Assembly (NCBI RefSeq): GCF_000203915.1
Contig: NC_008392.1
Coordinates: 806,001 to 870,000, forward strand
Origin: Burkholderia ambifaria AMMD
GTDB taxonomy: Bacteria; Pseudomonadota; Gammaproteobacteria; Burkholderiales; Burkholderiaceae
DNA: 64,000 nucleotides
Direction: 5' to 3'
Positions 35,367 through 44,648 of the stretch are shown here, one piece after another; within the stretch, counting starts at the first letter, position 1, and each line of letters opens with the position of its first letter. The position numbers were made by a program, and so were the translations under genes. The notes below the pieces were generated by a model. It worked only from the letters and a program-made list of their open reading frames with translations. It was not told where the DNA came from and ran no database searches.

Positions 35367-36674
35367 TCAGACGTCCGCCGGATGCGCGATCGTGCCTTCC
35401 TGCTCCGCCTCGATGCGCGCCAGGTTGGCCTCGGCTTCCGCCTCCGACATGAGCTGGCCTTCCCATTTCGCGACCACGGCGCTCGCGATCGAGTTGCCCA
35501 CCGCGTTGGTGGCCGAGCGGCCCATGTCGAGGAATGTGTCGACGCCGAGGATCAGCAGCAGCCCGGCCTCCGGCAGCCCGAACTGATGCAGCGTGGCGGC
35601 GATCACGACGAGCGATGCGCGCGGCACGCCGGCCATCCCCTTCGACGTCAGCATCAGCACCAGTAGCATCGTGATCTGCGTGCCGAGCGACAGGTGGACG
35701 TTGTACGCCTGCGCGATGAACAGCGACGCGAACGTGCAGTACATCATCGAGCCGTCGAGGTTGAACGAATAGCCCATCGGCATCACGAAGCTCGAAATCT
35801 TGCGCCGCACGCCGAACCGGTCCAGCGCGTCGAGGATCTTCGGGTACGCGGCTTCGGAGCTGGCGGTCGCGAACGACAGCATGAACGCTTCCTTGATCAG
35901 CGCCAGCAGCTTGAACACACGACGGCCGAGGAACACCATCCCCGCACAGACGAGCAACGCCCACAGCAGGAACAGGCTGAGGTAGAAGTCGCCCATGAAC
36001 ACCGCGAACTTCAGCAACACCGACAGCCCGTTGACCGCGACGGTCGCGGCCATCGCGGCCAGCACCGCGAGCGGCGCGAGCTTCATCACATAGCCGGTGA
36101 TCTTGAGCATCACGTGCGACAGCTGGTCGATCGCGGCCACGAGGATCTTGCCGCGCTCGCCGAGCGCTGCGAGCGCCACGCCGAAGAACATCGAGAACAC
36201 GACGATCTGCAGGATCTCGTTGTTGCTCATCGCCTCGGCGAACGACTTCGGCACCATGTGGCCGACGAAATCCTTCAGCGTGAACTTGGAGGTCGCGAGG
36301 TTCGCCGAGGCGCCGATGTCCGGCAGCGGCAAGCCGAGGTTGTCGCCGGGGCGCAGCAGGTTCGCCATGAACAGGCCGAGCAGCAGCGAGATCAGCGACG
36401 CTGTGACGAACCAGCCGAACGCCTTCACGAACACGCGCCCGACCGATGCCGCGTCGCCCATGTGCGCGATGCCGACGACCAGCGTGGAGAACACGAGCGG
36501 GCCGATCACCATTTTGATCAGTCGCAGGAACACGTCGGAGACGAGCGAGATGTAACCGGCGATTTCGGTGGTGGCTTTCTTGTCGGGAAAGCTCGTGTAG
36601 ATCATGTAGCCGATCACGATGCCCGCCACCATCGCGACCAGGATCCAGACGGCTGCAGCATTCTTTTTCTGCAT
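35367..36674 (-). CDS. Dicarboxylate/amino acid:cation symporter (DAACS family), copy 1
   Basis: This 435-residue protein has about eight hydrophobic segments and the re-entrant-loop motifs of the GltP/DctA family: FATASSEAAYPKIL (serine-rich loop), GYSFNLDGSMMY, MLTSKGMAGVP and FLDMGRSATNAVGN. It sits in the inner membrane and couples uptake of C4-dicarboxylates or glutamate/aspartate to protons or sodium. GGGAGG precedes the ATG at 36674. The solute-binding protein gene follows in the same operon. Confidence 0.93.
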   Translation of the reverse strand: MQKKNAAAVWILVAMVAGIVIGYMIYTSFPDKKATTEIAGYISLVSDVFLRLIKMVIGPLVFSTLVVGIAHMGDAASVGRVFVKAFGWFVTASLISLLLGLFMANLLRPGDNLGLPLPDIGASANLATSKFTLKDFVGHMVPKSFAEAMSNNEILQIVVFSMFFGVALAALGERGKILVAAIDQLSHVMLKITGYVMKLAPLAVLAAMAATVAVNGLSVLLKFAVFMGDFYLSLFLLWALLVCAGMVFLGRRVFKLLALIKEAFMLSFATASSEAAYPKILDALDRFGVRRKISSFVMPMGYSFNLDGSMMYCTFASLFIAQAYNVHLSLGTQITMLLVLMLTSKGMAGVPRASLVVIAATLHQFGLPEAGLLLILGVDTFLDMGRSATNAVGNSIASAVVAKWEGQLMSEAEAEANLARIEAEQEGTIAHPADV

Positions 36675-36987
36675 CGTGAGCCTCCCATGCACCGGTTCGG
36701 CAACCGGGGATGGAAGGACAATACAGGACACAAAAGGCGATGAACAGTGCAACCGGGGTCGGGGTTTGCGCTAGCGCGGGGTCGCGACGGATTGCCCCGG
36801 CGGGGATTGCGCCGGTGGCGCCGTCGATGCGCGGAGGCGGTGCAACCCGATACTTTGGTTGTGCGGTGCAGCGCGGTGGCTGTTTGACCGCGCCGTGGTC
36901 GCCCTGGGCGGAGGCCGCAGCTTCCCCATGGGATCGCGGGTAAGGTGGGCACGCATCGCGTGATGGCCCGCGGCGGGACGTCGTGCC
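36675..36987. other. Intergenic region, nothing recognised
   Basis: These 313 bases lie between the symporter start and the end of the LysR gene (same strand). They must hold the symporter promoter; no clear operator or small gene was recognised. Confidence 0.4.
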
Positions 36988-37905
36988 TTAGTCATGCGCG
37001 CCCGGGTCCAGCAGGCTCGTGCTGAAATCGCACGCCTGCGCGGCGAGCCGAACGATGTCGGCGGTCAGCGAATGCGCGCGCTCGGCCCGGTGCAGCGCGA
37101 CATAGCGAACCGGGGGCAGCGCCGGCCGCGTGCGCACGATGTCCAGCGCCTCGCACGCGACCAGGTGCGCGACGCACGCCTTCGGCAGATAGCTGACACC
37201 GAGCCCCGACAGCGTCAGGCCGATCTGCGCGATCAGGCTATTGCTCGTCAGTACACGCTGCATCGCGACGCAATGTTCCTGCAGAAAGCGCGTGTACAGA
37301 TGCCCCGTGCCCGAGAGCGTGCCCTGCAGGATCAGCGGAAACCGCGCGACGTCCGTCAACGAAATGGCCGTCTTGCGCTTCGGCATGAACCCGGGCGCGC
37401 ACATCCACGCATTGTCGACCTCACCGACCACCGTCGCCGCGAACGATTCCGCCGCATGAATCTGCGGGACGACGATCAGGTCGATCGTGTCGGCCGCCAG
37501 ACGCTCGCGCAACGTGGCGGTGAGGTCCACCTCGGCCTCGACGTGCACCCGCGGATACGCGGCCTGGATTGCCGCGATCAGGCGCGGCAGCCAGGTCAGC
37601 GCGGTCAGTTCGGTCACGCCGATCCGGACATGCCGCACCAGCGCTTCCTTCGAACTCATCCGCTCGACGACGCGGTCGCGTTGCTCGAGCAATTCCTTCG
37701 CATGGTCGAACAGTTCGGCGCCCTTGTCGGTGAGCCGGGCGCTGCGATGCGCGCGGTCGAACACGGTCAGGTCGAACGCACGTTCGAGCTCCTGGATCCG
37801 TTTCGACACGGCCGATTGCGTCGTGTTGAGGCGCGTGGCCGCCGCGTCGAAGGAGCCGAGCTGCACGATCCAGTACAGCGCTTCCATCTGCTTGAACGTG
37901 AGCAT
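36988..37905 (-). CDS. LysR-family transcriptional regulator
   Basis: The protein has 305 residues. The N-terminal winged helix-turn-helix (MEALYWIVQLGSFDAAATRLNTTQSAVSKRIQELE) is followed by a substrate-binding domain. The ATG at 37905 gives the usual start a few residues before the helix; an upstream in-frame ATG at 37971 adds a Lys/Arg-rich extension with no family support. It is divergent from the symporter-aminotransferase operon at 38081-40740, the normal arrangement for a LysR regulator and its target. Confidence 0.93.
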   Translation of the reverse strand: MLTFKQMEALYWIVQLGSFDAAATRLNTTQSAVSKRIQELERAFDLTVFDRAHRSARLTDKGAELFDHAKELLEQRDRVVERMSSKEALVRHVRIGVTELTALTWLPRLIAAIQAAYPRVHVEAEVDLTATLRERLAADTIDLIVVPQIHAAESFAATVVGEVDNAWMCAPGFMPKRKTAISLTDVARFPLILQGTLSGTGHLYTRFLQEHCVAMQRVLTSNSLIAQIGLTLSGLGVSYLPKACVAHLVACEALDIVRTRPALPPVRYVALHRAERAHSLTADIVRLAAQACDFSTSLLDPGAHD

Positions 37906-37934
37906 TGCGTCGCACTCGATAGATGAGAAAAAGC

Positions 37935-37979
37935 GATATTTTCGCATATCAAAAAATCGCTTTTTTTGCATATATCGGC
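37935..37979. promoter_or_regulatory. Probable LysR operator, GATAT-N6-ATATC and a nearby repeat
   Basis: GATATTTTCGCATATC (37935-37950) is an inverted repeat. A related T-run plus GCATATATC lies at 37961-37976. Both are in the intergenic space between the LysR gene and the divergent symporter gene. Confidence 0.5.
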
Positions 37980-38080
37980 TGTTTAAGGTTCAGCCATTGC
38001 GTTGCTTGCCGAGTGCGTTCGCCAGAAAGCGCGTCGCATCGCCGCCAGCGTTCAATCGAACCCCTTTACTTGGAGACAGC

Positions 38081-39409
38081 ATGGACACCGTCATCGAATC
38101 CCCGCCCGTGGGCGACGCGGCGCGCAAGCCGCGCATCGGCCTCGCGTGGCAGATCGTCATCGGGCTCGTCATCGGCATCGTGACCGGGTTCGTGTTGAAC
38201 CGGTTCCCGTCATTGCGCGACACGGCCGTGTCCGGGTTGCTGCAGCCGGCCGGCGACATCTTCATCAAGCTGGTGCGGATGATCGTCGTGCCGATCGTGT
38301 TCACGAGCATGGTGATCGGCATCGCCGGCGTGGGCGACGGCAAGTCGCTCGGCCGCATCGGCATCAAGACGCTCCTCTATTTCGAGGTGATCACGACGAT
38401 CGCGATCGTCCTCGGGCTCGTGATCGGCAACGTGCTGCAGCCGGGCGTCGGCACCGACATGTCGCAACTCGGGCACACGGACATCTCCCGCTACCAGCAA
38501 GCGACGCAACAGGTGCAGCAGGCGCACCACGGGCTGATGGCGCTGGTGCTCGGCATCATCCCGGACAACATCGCTGCATCGATGGCGAAGGGCGACCTGC
38601 TGCCGGTGATCTTCTTCTCGCTGCTGTTCGGACTCGGGTTGCAATCGGTGCCGGACGAACATCGCAAGCCGGTGATTGCAATGCTCAAGGGCGTTGCCGA
38701 CACCATGTTCAAGGTGACGAACATGGTGATGCGCTATGCGCCTGTTGGCGTGTGCGCGCTGATCGCGGTGACGGTCGCGAGCTTCGGCTTCGGGTCGCTG
38801 GTGCCGCTGCTGAAGCTGGTCGCGGTGACTTACTTCGCAATCCTTCTGTTTGCGATCGCCGTGCTCGGCGTGACCGCGCGGCTGTTCGGGTTCCGCATCC
38901 TGACGCTGCTGCGCGTGATCAAGGACGAGCTGATCATCGCGTTTTCGACCTGCAGTTCGGCGACCGTGCTGCCGCAACTGATGAAGAAGATGGAGGACTA
39001 CGGCGTGCCGAAGAGCATCACGACGTTCGTGGTGCCGACCGGCTACACGTTCAACCTGGACGGCGCGTCGATCTATCTCGGCATCGGCACGCTGTTCGTC
39101 GCGCAGCTCTACGGCGTGCATCTCGACTGGCAGCAGCAGATCCTGCTGACGCTGACCATGGTCGTCACGTCGAAGGGAGCCGCGGGCGTGCCGGGCTTCA
39201 TGTTCGTGATCATGCTCGCGACGCTCGCGAGCGCCGGGCTGCCGCTCGAAGGGCTGGCCTTCATCGCCGGTGTCGACCGGATCATGGACATGGGCCGCAC
39301 CGCGCTGAACGTCGTCGGCAACGCGCTCGCGCCGCTCGTCATCGCGAAATGGGAAGGCCAGTACGACGCGGGCAAGGGCCGCGCGTACCTGGAATCGCTG
39401 CGCGGGTGA
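38081..39409 (+). CDS. Dicarboxylate/amino acid:cation symporter (DAACS family), copy 2
   Basis: The protein has 442 residues with the family motifs FSTCSSATVLPQLM, GYTFNLDGASIYL, VVTSKGAAGVPG and IMDMGRTALNVVGNALA. An ATG at 38081 follows TGGAGA. Unlike copy 1 the serine-rich loop reads CSSATV, a GltP/GltT-like variant, so its substrate may differ. It is followed 53 bases later by a class V aminotransferase gene, probably co-transcribed, suggesting import and then cleavage or deamination of an amino acid (inference). Confidence 0.94.
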   Translation: MDTVIESPPVGDAARKPRIGLAWQIVIGLVIGIVTGFVLNRFPSLRDTAVSGLLQPAGDIFIKLVRMIVVPIVFTSMVIGIAGVGDGKSLGRIGIKTLLYFEVITTIAIVLGLVIGNVLQPGVGTDMSQLGHTDISRYQQATQQVQQAHHGLMALVLGIIPDNIAASMAKGDLLPVIFFSLLFGLGLQSVPDEHRKPVIAMLKGVADTMFKVTNMVMRYAPVGVCALIAVTVASFGFGSLVPLLKLVAVTYFAILLFAIAVLGVTARLFGFRILTLLRVIKDELIIAFSTCSSATVLPQLMKKMEDYGVPKSITTFVVPTGYTFNLDGASIYLGIGTLFVAQLYGVHLDWQQQILLTLTMVVTSKGAAGVPGFMFVIMLATLASAGLPLEGLAFIAGVDRIMDMGRTALNVVGNALAPLVIAKWEGQYDAGKGRAYLESLRG

Positions 39410-39462
39410 AGGCCGCCATGCCTGGATCGCACAACATTACGAAGCAAACAGGAGCATCGAAG

Positions 39463-40740
39463 ATGAGCAGTACCCGTGGAGCATTTTTCCCCGACGCATT
39501 GATGCAGCAGGTCAAGGCGCGCTTTCATCACGTCGATCACGATCTCGACGGTCGCGCGCGGCTGTTCTTCGACAACGCGGGCGGATCGTTCCGGCTCAAG
39601 GCCGCGGTCGACGCGTACGCGCGGATCGATGCGCTGCCCGATTGCCCGGAGCGCATCCATGAGCGTGCGCTCGACCTTCAGGCGATCCAGTCGCGCGGCG
39701 AGGACGACGTTCGAACGATCCTGAACGCGCAGGGCGGCACGGTATACGCGTCGCTGACGGCATCGGGCGCGATGTTCGACATGGTGCGCGCGATCATGGA
39801 GAACGTGCCGGGCACCAACGCGGTGACGACCGTTCTCGAGCATCCGTCGTCCTACGACGCGATGACGTACTACGCGGAACGTACCGGCAAGACGCTGCGC
39901 ATCGCGCCGAGCAACCCGGAGACTGGCGGCGTGGACGTCGACGCGATCGTGTCGCTGATCGACGCCGATACCGCGCTGCTGAGCGTGATGTTCGCGTCGA
40001 ATATCTCCGGCGCAAAATTCGACATCGAGGCGATCGTCGCGCGTGCGCGGCAGAAGAAGCCCGGCCTGTTCATCGTCGTCGACGCGGTCCAGCATGCGCC
40101 GCACGGCATCATCGACCTGCAGCGTACGCCGGTCGACGGGATCAATTTCGCGCCGTACAAGTTCTTCGGGTGCCGCGGCTCGGGCATTTCGTGGCTGTCG
40201 CCGCGTGCGGCCGCGTTGCCGCATCATCGGCTCGCCGCGAAGGAGAGCGGCGTTTGGGAGCTCGGCAGCCCGGCGCCCGCGCAGTTCGCGGTCGTGACGT
40301 CGATCGTCGATTACGTCAAGTGGATCGGCAGGTATTTCGTCGATTCGGACGATCGCCGCACGCTGTTCGTCGAGGGCATGCACCGGATCGAACTGCATGA
40401 GCGCGCGCTGCTGGCCGCGTTGCTCGATGGGTGCGGCGGCCGCCGCGGGCTGCGCTCGATCGACGGCGTCGAGGTCTACTGGGATCACGACGACCTGACG
40501 AAGCGCGACCTGATCGTCGGGATCGGCTTCGCGCACCTCGAACCGACGCAAGCGGTGCGGGAATACGAGAAGCACGGGGTGATCGTCTATGAACGCGTCG
40601 CGTCGAGCCTGTATTCGGGCCGGATGTTGAAATCATTCCGGCTCGCCGGCGCGGTGCGGATCTCACCGCTCCATTGTCATGCGCCTGACGATATCGCGCG
40701 ATTCCTGGCGATTACCGGGACGCTGGCGGCGAACCGCTGA
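39463..40740 (+). CDS. Class V aminotransferase-fold PLP enzyme (cysteine desulfurase-like)
   Basis: This 425-residue PLP enzyme has a class V aminotransferase fold. It has [11 protein letters not shown] at the N-terminus, TASGAMFD, the cofactor Asp-x-x-Gln/His in [10 protein letters not shown], and the Schiff-base Lys in [11 protein letters not shown]. The Cys loop of a true cysteine desulfurase is not evident. Substrates cannot be deduced; aminotransferase, lyase and desulfurase activities all occur in this fold. AGGAG precedes the ATG at 39463. It probably processes the amino acid imported by the preceding symporter (inference). Confidence 0.88.
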   Translation: MSSTRGAFFPDALMQQVKARFHHVDHDLDGRARLFFDNAGGSFRLKAAVDAYARIDALPDCPERIHERALDLQAIQSRGEDDVRTILNAQGGTVYASLTASGAMFDMVRAIMENVPGTNAVTTVLEHPSSYDAMTYYAERTGKTLRIAPSNPETGGVDVDAIVSLIDADTALLSVMFASNISGAKFDIEAIVARARQKKPGLFIVVDAVQHAPHGIIDLQRTPVDGINFAPYKFFGCRGSGISWLSPRAAALPHHRLAAKESGVWELGSPAPAQFAVVTSIVDYVKWIGRYFVDSDDRRTLFVEGMHRIELHERALLAALLDGCGGRRGLRSIDGVEVYWDHDDLTKRDLIVGIGFAHLEPTQAVREYEKHGVIVYERVASSLYSGRMLKSFRLAGAVRISPLHCHAPDDIARFLAITGTLAANR

Positions 40741-40745
40741 TCGAC

Positions 40746-40774
40746 GACACGGCCCGGAGTTTCCGGGCCGTGTC
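40746..40774 (+). terminator. Hairpin after the aminotransferase gene
   Basis: A perfect 13-bp stem GACACGGCCCGGA / TCCGGGCCGTGTC with a 3-base loop lies five bases after the stop. There is no T-run after it, so it may slow rather than fully stop transcription. Confidence 0.6.
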
Positions 40775-40915
40775 GCATCCGGCGCCGGAAAACGGCCGTG
40801 CAATAGGTTCGGGCTATGACCGGCAGAGCGAATCGATAGTTGTCGCGGTGCGGGATTGCGCGTGTAATGGCTCGCGATACCGGATGACGCCAATGACCCG
40901 ATGGAGGAGCAGCGC

Positions 40916-41203
40916 GTGAAGATCGTAGTAGCGATGAAACGGGTGGTCGATTGCAACGTGAAGGTCCGCGTGAAGTCGGACAATACAGCCGTCGACATCG
41001 CGAACGTGAAGATGTTGATGAACCCGTCCGACGAAATCGCGGTCGGCATCTCGGGTGCGATCCAGCATCTAGCGGGCATCAAGGATTCGAAGATGATCGT
41101 TACGATCAACAAGGATTCCGAAGCGTCTATTTTCAGCGTGGCCGATTATGGCCTCGTCGGCGATGCATTCGAGCGGACGCCGGAGGCGATCGATGCCCTC
41201 TGA
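40916..41203 (+). pseudogene. Chimeric etfB'-'etfA remnant (in-frame internal deletion)
   Basis: This 95-residue frame has two unrelated halves. Residues 1 to about 43 ([20 protein letters not shown] through NPSDEIAV) match the N-terminus of electron transfer flavoprotein beta. The rest ([19 protein letters not shown] through [13 protein letters not shown]) matches the C-terminus of the alpha subunit. Everything between is missing, including most of EtfB and the N-terminal part of EtfA. The join (about 41036-41046) is in frame and falls at a shared AV codon pair, as after a deletion between short repeats in an etfBA operon. A GTG start at 40916 follows GGAGGAG. Changes at normally fixed positions (NPSDE for NPFDE) suggest loss of function, though the frame is still open. 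Confidence 0.8.
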
Positions 41204-42068
41204 TGCCGCGATGCGCGCGAGCGTCGGACGCTCGGCGCCTGCCCAGTCATACCTGTTCGTGCCGGGCAACAAGCCCGAGCGGTTCGACAAGGCGCTCGCA
41301 AGCGGCGCCGACGCGGTCATCATCGATCTCGAGGATGCTGTCGAACCGGACGCGAAGGTGGCGGCGCGCGATGCGATCGCCCAGTGGGTTTCGCCCGAGC
41401 ATCCGGTGCTCGTGCGGATCAATGCGCGGAACACGCCGTGGTTCGAGGCCGACGCCGCGCTTGGCGCGTTGAAGGGCGTGGCGGGTATCGTGCTGCCGAA
41501 GGCCGCGCATGCGGACGATGTGTGCGCGGCCATTGCGCTTGCGCGCCGGCGTGTGCCCATTTATCCGTTGATCGAAAGCGCGCACGGCATGTGGAACGCG
41601 CTCGATGTCGCGAAAGCGCCGTACGTCGCGCGGCTGATGTTCGGCACGCTCGATTTCATCGCGGACATGGGCATGTCGGACGATGGCGTTTCGCTCAATC
41701 ACTTTCGGTCGCAACTGACGTTGATTTCGCGGGTGGCCGGAATCGAGTCGCCGGTCGACGGCGTGACGCCGGATATTCACGACGGGGAACGGATTGCGCG
41801 CGACGCGCTCAACGGGAAGCAACTGGGATTCGGCGCGAAGCTCTGCATTCACCCGAAACAGATCGCATTTGTGCACCAGTGCTATCGGCCGAGCGAGGAT
41901 GAGGTGCGCTGGGCGCGGCAGGTGCTCGATGCGATGCGCGAGTCGAATGGCGGCGTGGTGACGGTCGACGGGAAGATGGTCGATCGGCCCGTGTTGCTGC
42001 GTGCGACGCGTATCGATGAGCTGACCGCATCCGCGGGCGTGGCAGCAGAAGGGGCGGCCCGCGCATGA
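41193..42068 (+). CDS. HpcH/HpaI/CitE-family CoA-ester lyase
   Basis: The protein has 291 residues with the CitE-type TIM-barrel motifs: [29 protein letters not shown] (metal-binding Asp/Glu region), [21 protein letters not shown] and [10 protein letters not shown]. The family cleaves citryl-, malyl- or citramalyl-CoA. The ATG at 41193 follows GGAGG inside the end of the etf remnant and overlaps its stop by 11 bases, so translation was once coupled to the etf genes. It could serve as the citramalyl-CoA lyase for the CoA-ester operon at 54.7-59.4 kb (inference). Confidence 0.9.
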   Translation: MPSDAAMRASVGRSAPAQSYLFVPGNKPERFDKALASGADAVIIDLEDAVEPDAKVAARDAIAQWVSPEHPVLVRINARNTPWFEADAALGALKGVAGIVLPKAAHADDVCAAIALARRRVPIYPLIESAHGMWNALDVAKAPYVARLMFGTLDFIADMGMSDDGVSLNHFRSQLTLISRVAGIESPVDGVTPDIHDGERIARDALNGKQLGFGAKLCIHPKQIAFVHQCYRPSEDEVRWARQVLDAMRESNGGVVTVDGKMVDRPVLLRATRIDELTASAGVAAEGAARA

Positions 42069-42135
42069 TCCGACACGGATGCCGCCTCCACCCGCACGAA
42101 GGGCGCGGTCGCGCATGACGCACGGAACGTGCTCA

Positions 42136-43050
42136 TTACGACTCCACGGGAGCATGCGCGTTCATCAACTCGACGACCCAGTCGATGAACGCACGCAGTT
42201 TGGCACTGACGTGGCGGTTCGGCGGATACGCGATATATAGCGGCATCGGATCGAGTTGCCAGTCTTCGAACAGCGTGACGAGTTCGCCGCGCTCCAGATG
42301 CGCTTTCGCCATATAGTGCGGCAGCCACATGATGCCGAGACCTGCCACGCCGGCCGCGAGATAGGCATTGCCATCATCCACGGCGAGCGCGTAACGGCCT
42401 TGCACCGCGACGGTCTCGCCGTGGCGATGCATGACGAGCGGATAGAGTTTGCCCGCGCGTCCCCACGAGAACCCGACGATGCGGTGATGCGAGTTTTCGA
42501 GTTCCGCGGGATGCGAAGGCGTGCCCGCGAGCGCGAGATAGCCGGGCGATGCAACGATGCCGAGCGACAGGTCCGCCACGCGCCGGGCGACCATCGACTG
42601 ATCGTTCGGCTCGCCGCCGCGCACGACGCAATCCACGTTCTCGCCGATGATGTCGACGGTGCGGTCGCTCACGCCCATGTCGAGCTGAATGTCCGGATAG
42701 CGGGCGAGGAAGGCCGGCAGCGCGGGGATCAGGATCAGCCGCGCGAACGGACTGGGCACGTCCACACGCAGCCGGCCTCGTGGCGCCGCGGATGCGCTCG
42801 ACAGGCTCGTTTCGGCGTCGTCCATATCGGCGAGCAGCCGCGTCACGCGCTCGTAGTACGCGATGCCGTCCGGCGTGACGTTGATCTTGCGCGTCGTCCG
42901 GTTCAGCAGCCGGACCCGCAAGCGCGCCTCGAGCTGCTGGACCAACTGCGTGACCGTGGTCTTGCTCATATGCAGCGTCTCGGCGGCCTTCGTGAAGCTG
43001 CCGGCCTCCACGACCCGGACGAAAGCGCGCATCGCATCGAAGCGATCCAT
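42136..43050 (-). CDS. LysR-family transcriptional regulator
   Basis: The protein has 304 residues with an N-terminal helix-turn-helix (MRAFVRVVEAGSFTKAAETL, SKTTVTQLVQQLE). The substrate domain is of the type common in the large LysR group that acts on neighbouring oxidoreductase or drug-stress genes. It is divergent from a RidA-family gene, with a dyad operator candidate between them. Confidence 0.93.
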   Translation of the reverse strand: MDRFDAMRAFVRVVEAGSFTKAAETLHMSKTTVTQLVQQLEARLRVRLLNRTTRKINVTPDGIAYYERVTRLLADMDDAETSLSSASAAPRGRLRVDVPSPFARLILIPALPAFLARYPDIQLDMGVSDRTVDIIGENVDCVVRGGEPNDQSMVARRVADLSLGIVASPGYLALAGTPSHPAELENSHHRIVGFSWGRAGKLYPLVMHRHGETVAVQGRYALAVDDGNAYLAAGVAGLGIMWLPHYMAKAHLERGELVTLFEDWQLDPMPLYIAYPPNRHVSAKLRAFIDWVVELMNAHAPVES

Positions 43051-43074
43051 GAGTGTGTGCCTCGCATTTGAATT

Positions 43075-43091
43075 GTTTGCATTTTACAAAC
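43075..43091. promoter_or_regulatory. Probable LysR operator, GTTTG-N7-CAAAC
   Basis: A perfect 5-bp inverted repeat with a 7-base AT-rich centre lies 25 bases upstream of the LysR start. It has the T-N11-A form typical of LysR sites and faces the divergent RidA gene. Confidence 0.55.
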
Positions 43092-43176
43092 GGTCATGGA
43101 CAGCGATGGTCGTTTATCGCGCGGGCGTCGGTCGATACAGTGTGCCGATCGAAACCAGTGATCCATGGAGGTGAAG

Positions 43177-43575
43177 GTGGGCAAGCGCGATGTGGTGTTT
43201 GCGCCGGGACGTCGGGCGCTGTACGAGCGCAACCGATACTCGCCGGCCGTACGGGCGGGCGGGTTGCTGTTCGTCTCCGGTCAGGTCGGCAGTCGTGACG
43301 ACGGCACGCCCGAGCCGGATCTGCAGGAACAGGTGCGGCTCGCGTTTCGAAACCTGAATGCGATCCTGCACGCGGCCGGCTGCACGTTCGACGATGTGGT
43401 CGACGTCACGGTGTTCATGGTCGATCCACAATCGACGTTCGAGCGCGTCTGGCAGGTTGTGCCGGAGTTCTGGGGCGACGCGCCGCATCCGGCGCTCACC
43501 GCGGTCGGCGTGACCTGGCTTTACGGCTTCGACTTCGAGATCAAGATCGTGGCGAAGCTTCCGGTCACCGAATGA
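43177..43575 (+). CDS. RidA-family (YjgF/YER057c) protein
   Basis: The protein has about 132 residues with the RidA pattern RYSPAVRAGGLLFVSGQVG, LNAILHAAGCTFDDVVDVTVF and the C-terminal ALTAVGVTWL. RidA proteins form trimers that deaminate reactive enamine/imine intermediates, but many paralogues have other roles. GGAGGTGAAG lies just before the GTG at 43177 and decides that start; an ATG at 43165, inside the ribosome site, is the alternative. The usual catalytic Arg near the C-terminus is not obvious, so it may be a non-deaminase paralogue. Confidence 0.88.
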   Translation: MGKRDVVFAPGRRALYERNRYSPAVRAGGLLFVSGQVGSRDDGTPEPDLQEQVRLAFRNLNAILHAAGCTFDDVVDVTVFMVDPQSTFERVWQVVPEFWGDAPHPALTAVGVTWLYGFDFEIKIVAKLPVTE

Positions 43576-43634
43576 CGCGATTCGAGGGATCTCGTTAAAA
43601 TGGGCCTCTTCTGAGTTTTCGGTAACCGCATGTC

Positions 43635-44582
43635 ATGCATCGAATCGGATTCTTCGTTTGCCGTGGCTACGATGCGCTTGATCTGGGCGGGCCACTGGCG
43701 GCCTTCAATCAGGTGGCCACGGCCGCGGGCCATACGCCGTACGATCTTCATGTCATCTCGCAATCCGGCGGCCCGGTGCAAGGCAATACGGGCCTGTCGA
43801 TCGACACGAAGCCCGCCGCAAGGCGCACGTTCGACACCGTCGTGTTCGTGGGCGGCGATATCGATCCGATGCAGACATCGGAGAATATCGCCGCCGCCAG
43901 AAAATTGGCGGCCAGGGCATCGCGGGTCGCGAGCGTGTGTACGGGCGCGTTTCTGCTCGCGGAAACGGGTTTGCTCGACGGCTTGAGAGCCGCGACGCAC
44001 TGGCGATACGCGGCGCTATTGCAGGCGCGCTTTCCTCGCACCCGGGTCGACGGCGACAGCATCTACGTGGTGGATGGTCGCGTGTGGACATCGGCGGGCA
44101 TCGCGTCCGGCATAGACCTGGCGCTCGGCATGATTGAAAGAGACATGAGCGCGGAGACGGCGCGCGCGGTCTCGAGGCTGTTGGTCGTTCCGTATCGTCG
44201 GCCGGGAGGGCAGTCGCAATTCTCGGCCATGTCGCAGATGGAGCCGGAATCGGATCGCATCCGCATCGCGCTGAATTTTGCCAGGGAGCATCTGGCTGAA
44301 GCGTTGCCTGTCGAACGGCTTGCCGATGCCGCGAGACTGAGTGTGCGACAGTTCGGCCGCGCCTTTCGCCGGGAAACCGGAGAAACACCGGCCAAGGCCG
44401 TCGAGCGTTTGCGCGTCGAAGCCGCGAGGCTGCGCCTGCAGAGCGGCAGCGAACCGATCGAACAGATCGCGTTGGCGGTTGGGTTCACCGATCCGGAGCG
44501 GATGCGCCGCGCCTTCATCAAACTGCATGGGCATCCACCGCAAGCGATTCGACGCGAGAGCAGATCGAACGGCGCGCGCTGA
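43635..44582 (+). CDS. GlxA-family transcriptional regulator (DJ-1/PfpI domain plus AraC domain)
   Basis: This 315-residue protein has an N-terminal DJ-1/PfpI-type domain (IGFFVCRGYDALDLGGPLAAF ... ASVCTGAFLLAETGLL) followed by an AraC-type double helix-turn-helix (DAARLSVRQFGRAFRRETGETP, IEQIALAVGFTDPERMRRAF). The DJ-1 part probably senses a small molecule. The three genes on the opposite strand just downstream include a second DJ-1/PfpI protein, a usual target of this regulator type (inference). Confidence 0.93.
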   Translation: MHRIGFFVCRGYDALDLGGPLAAFNQVATAAGHTPYDLHVISQSGGPVQGNTGLSIDTKPAARRTFDTVVFVGGDIDPMQTSENIAAARKLAARASRVASVCTGAFLLAETGLLDGLRAATHWRYAALLQARFPRTRVDGDSIYVVDGRVWTSAGIASGIDLALGMIERDMSAETARAVSRLLVVPYRRPGGQSQFSAMSQMEPESDRIRIALNFAREHLAEALPVERLADAARLSVRQFGRAFRRETGETPAKAVERLRVEAARLRLQSGSEPIEQIALAVGFTDPERMRRAFIKLHGHPPQAIRRESRSNGAR

Positions 44583-44648
44583 TCGACTGTTAGCCGATCA
44601 GCGCGCTGCGTGGTCAACGCCCGTCGAACGGGCGATTTCGCCGGCCGC

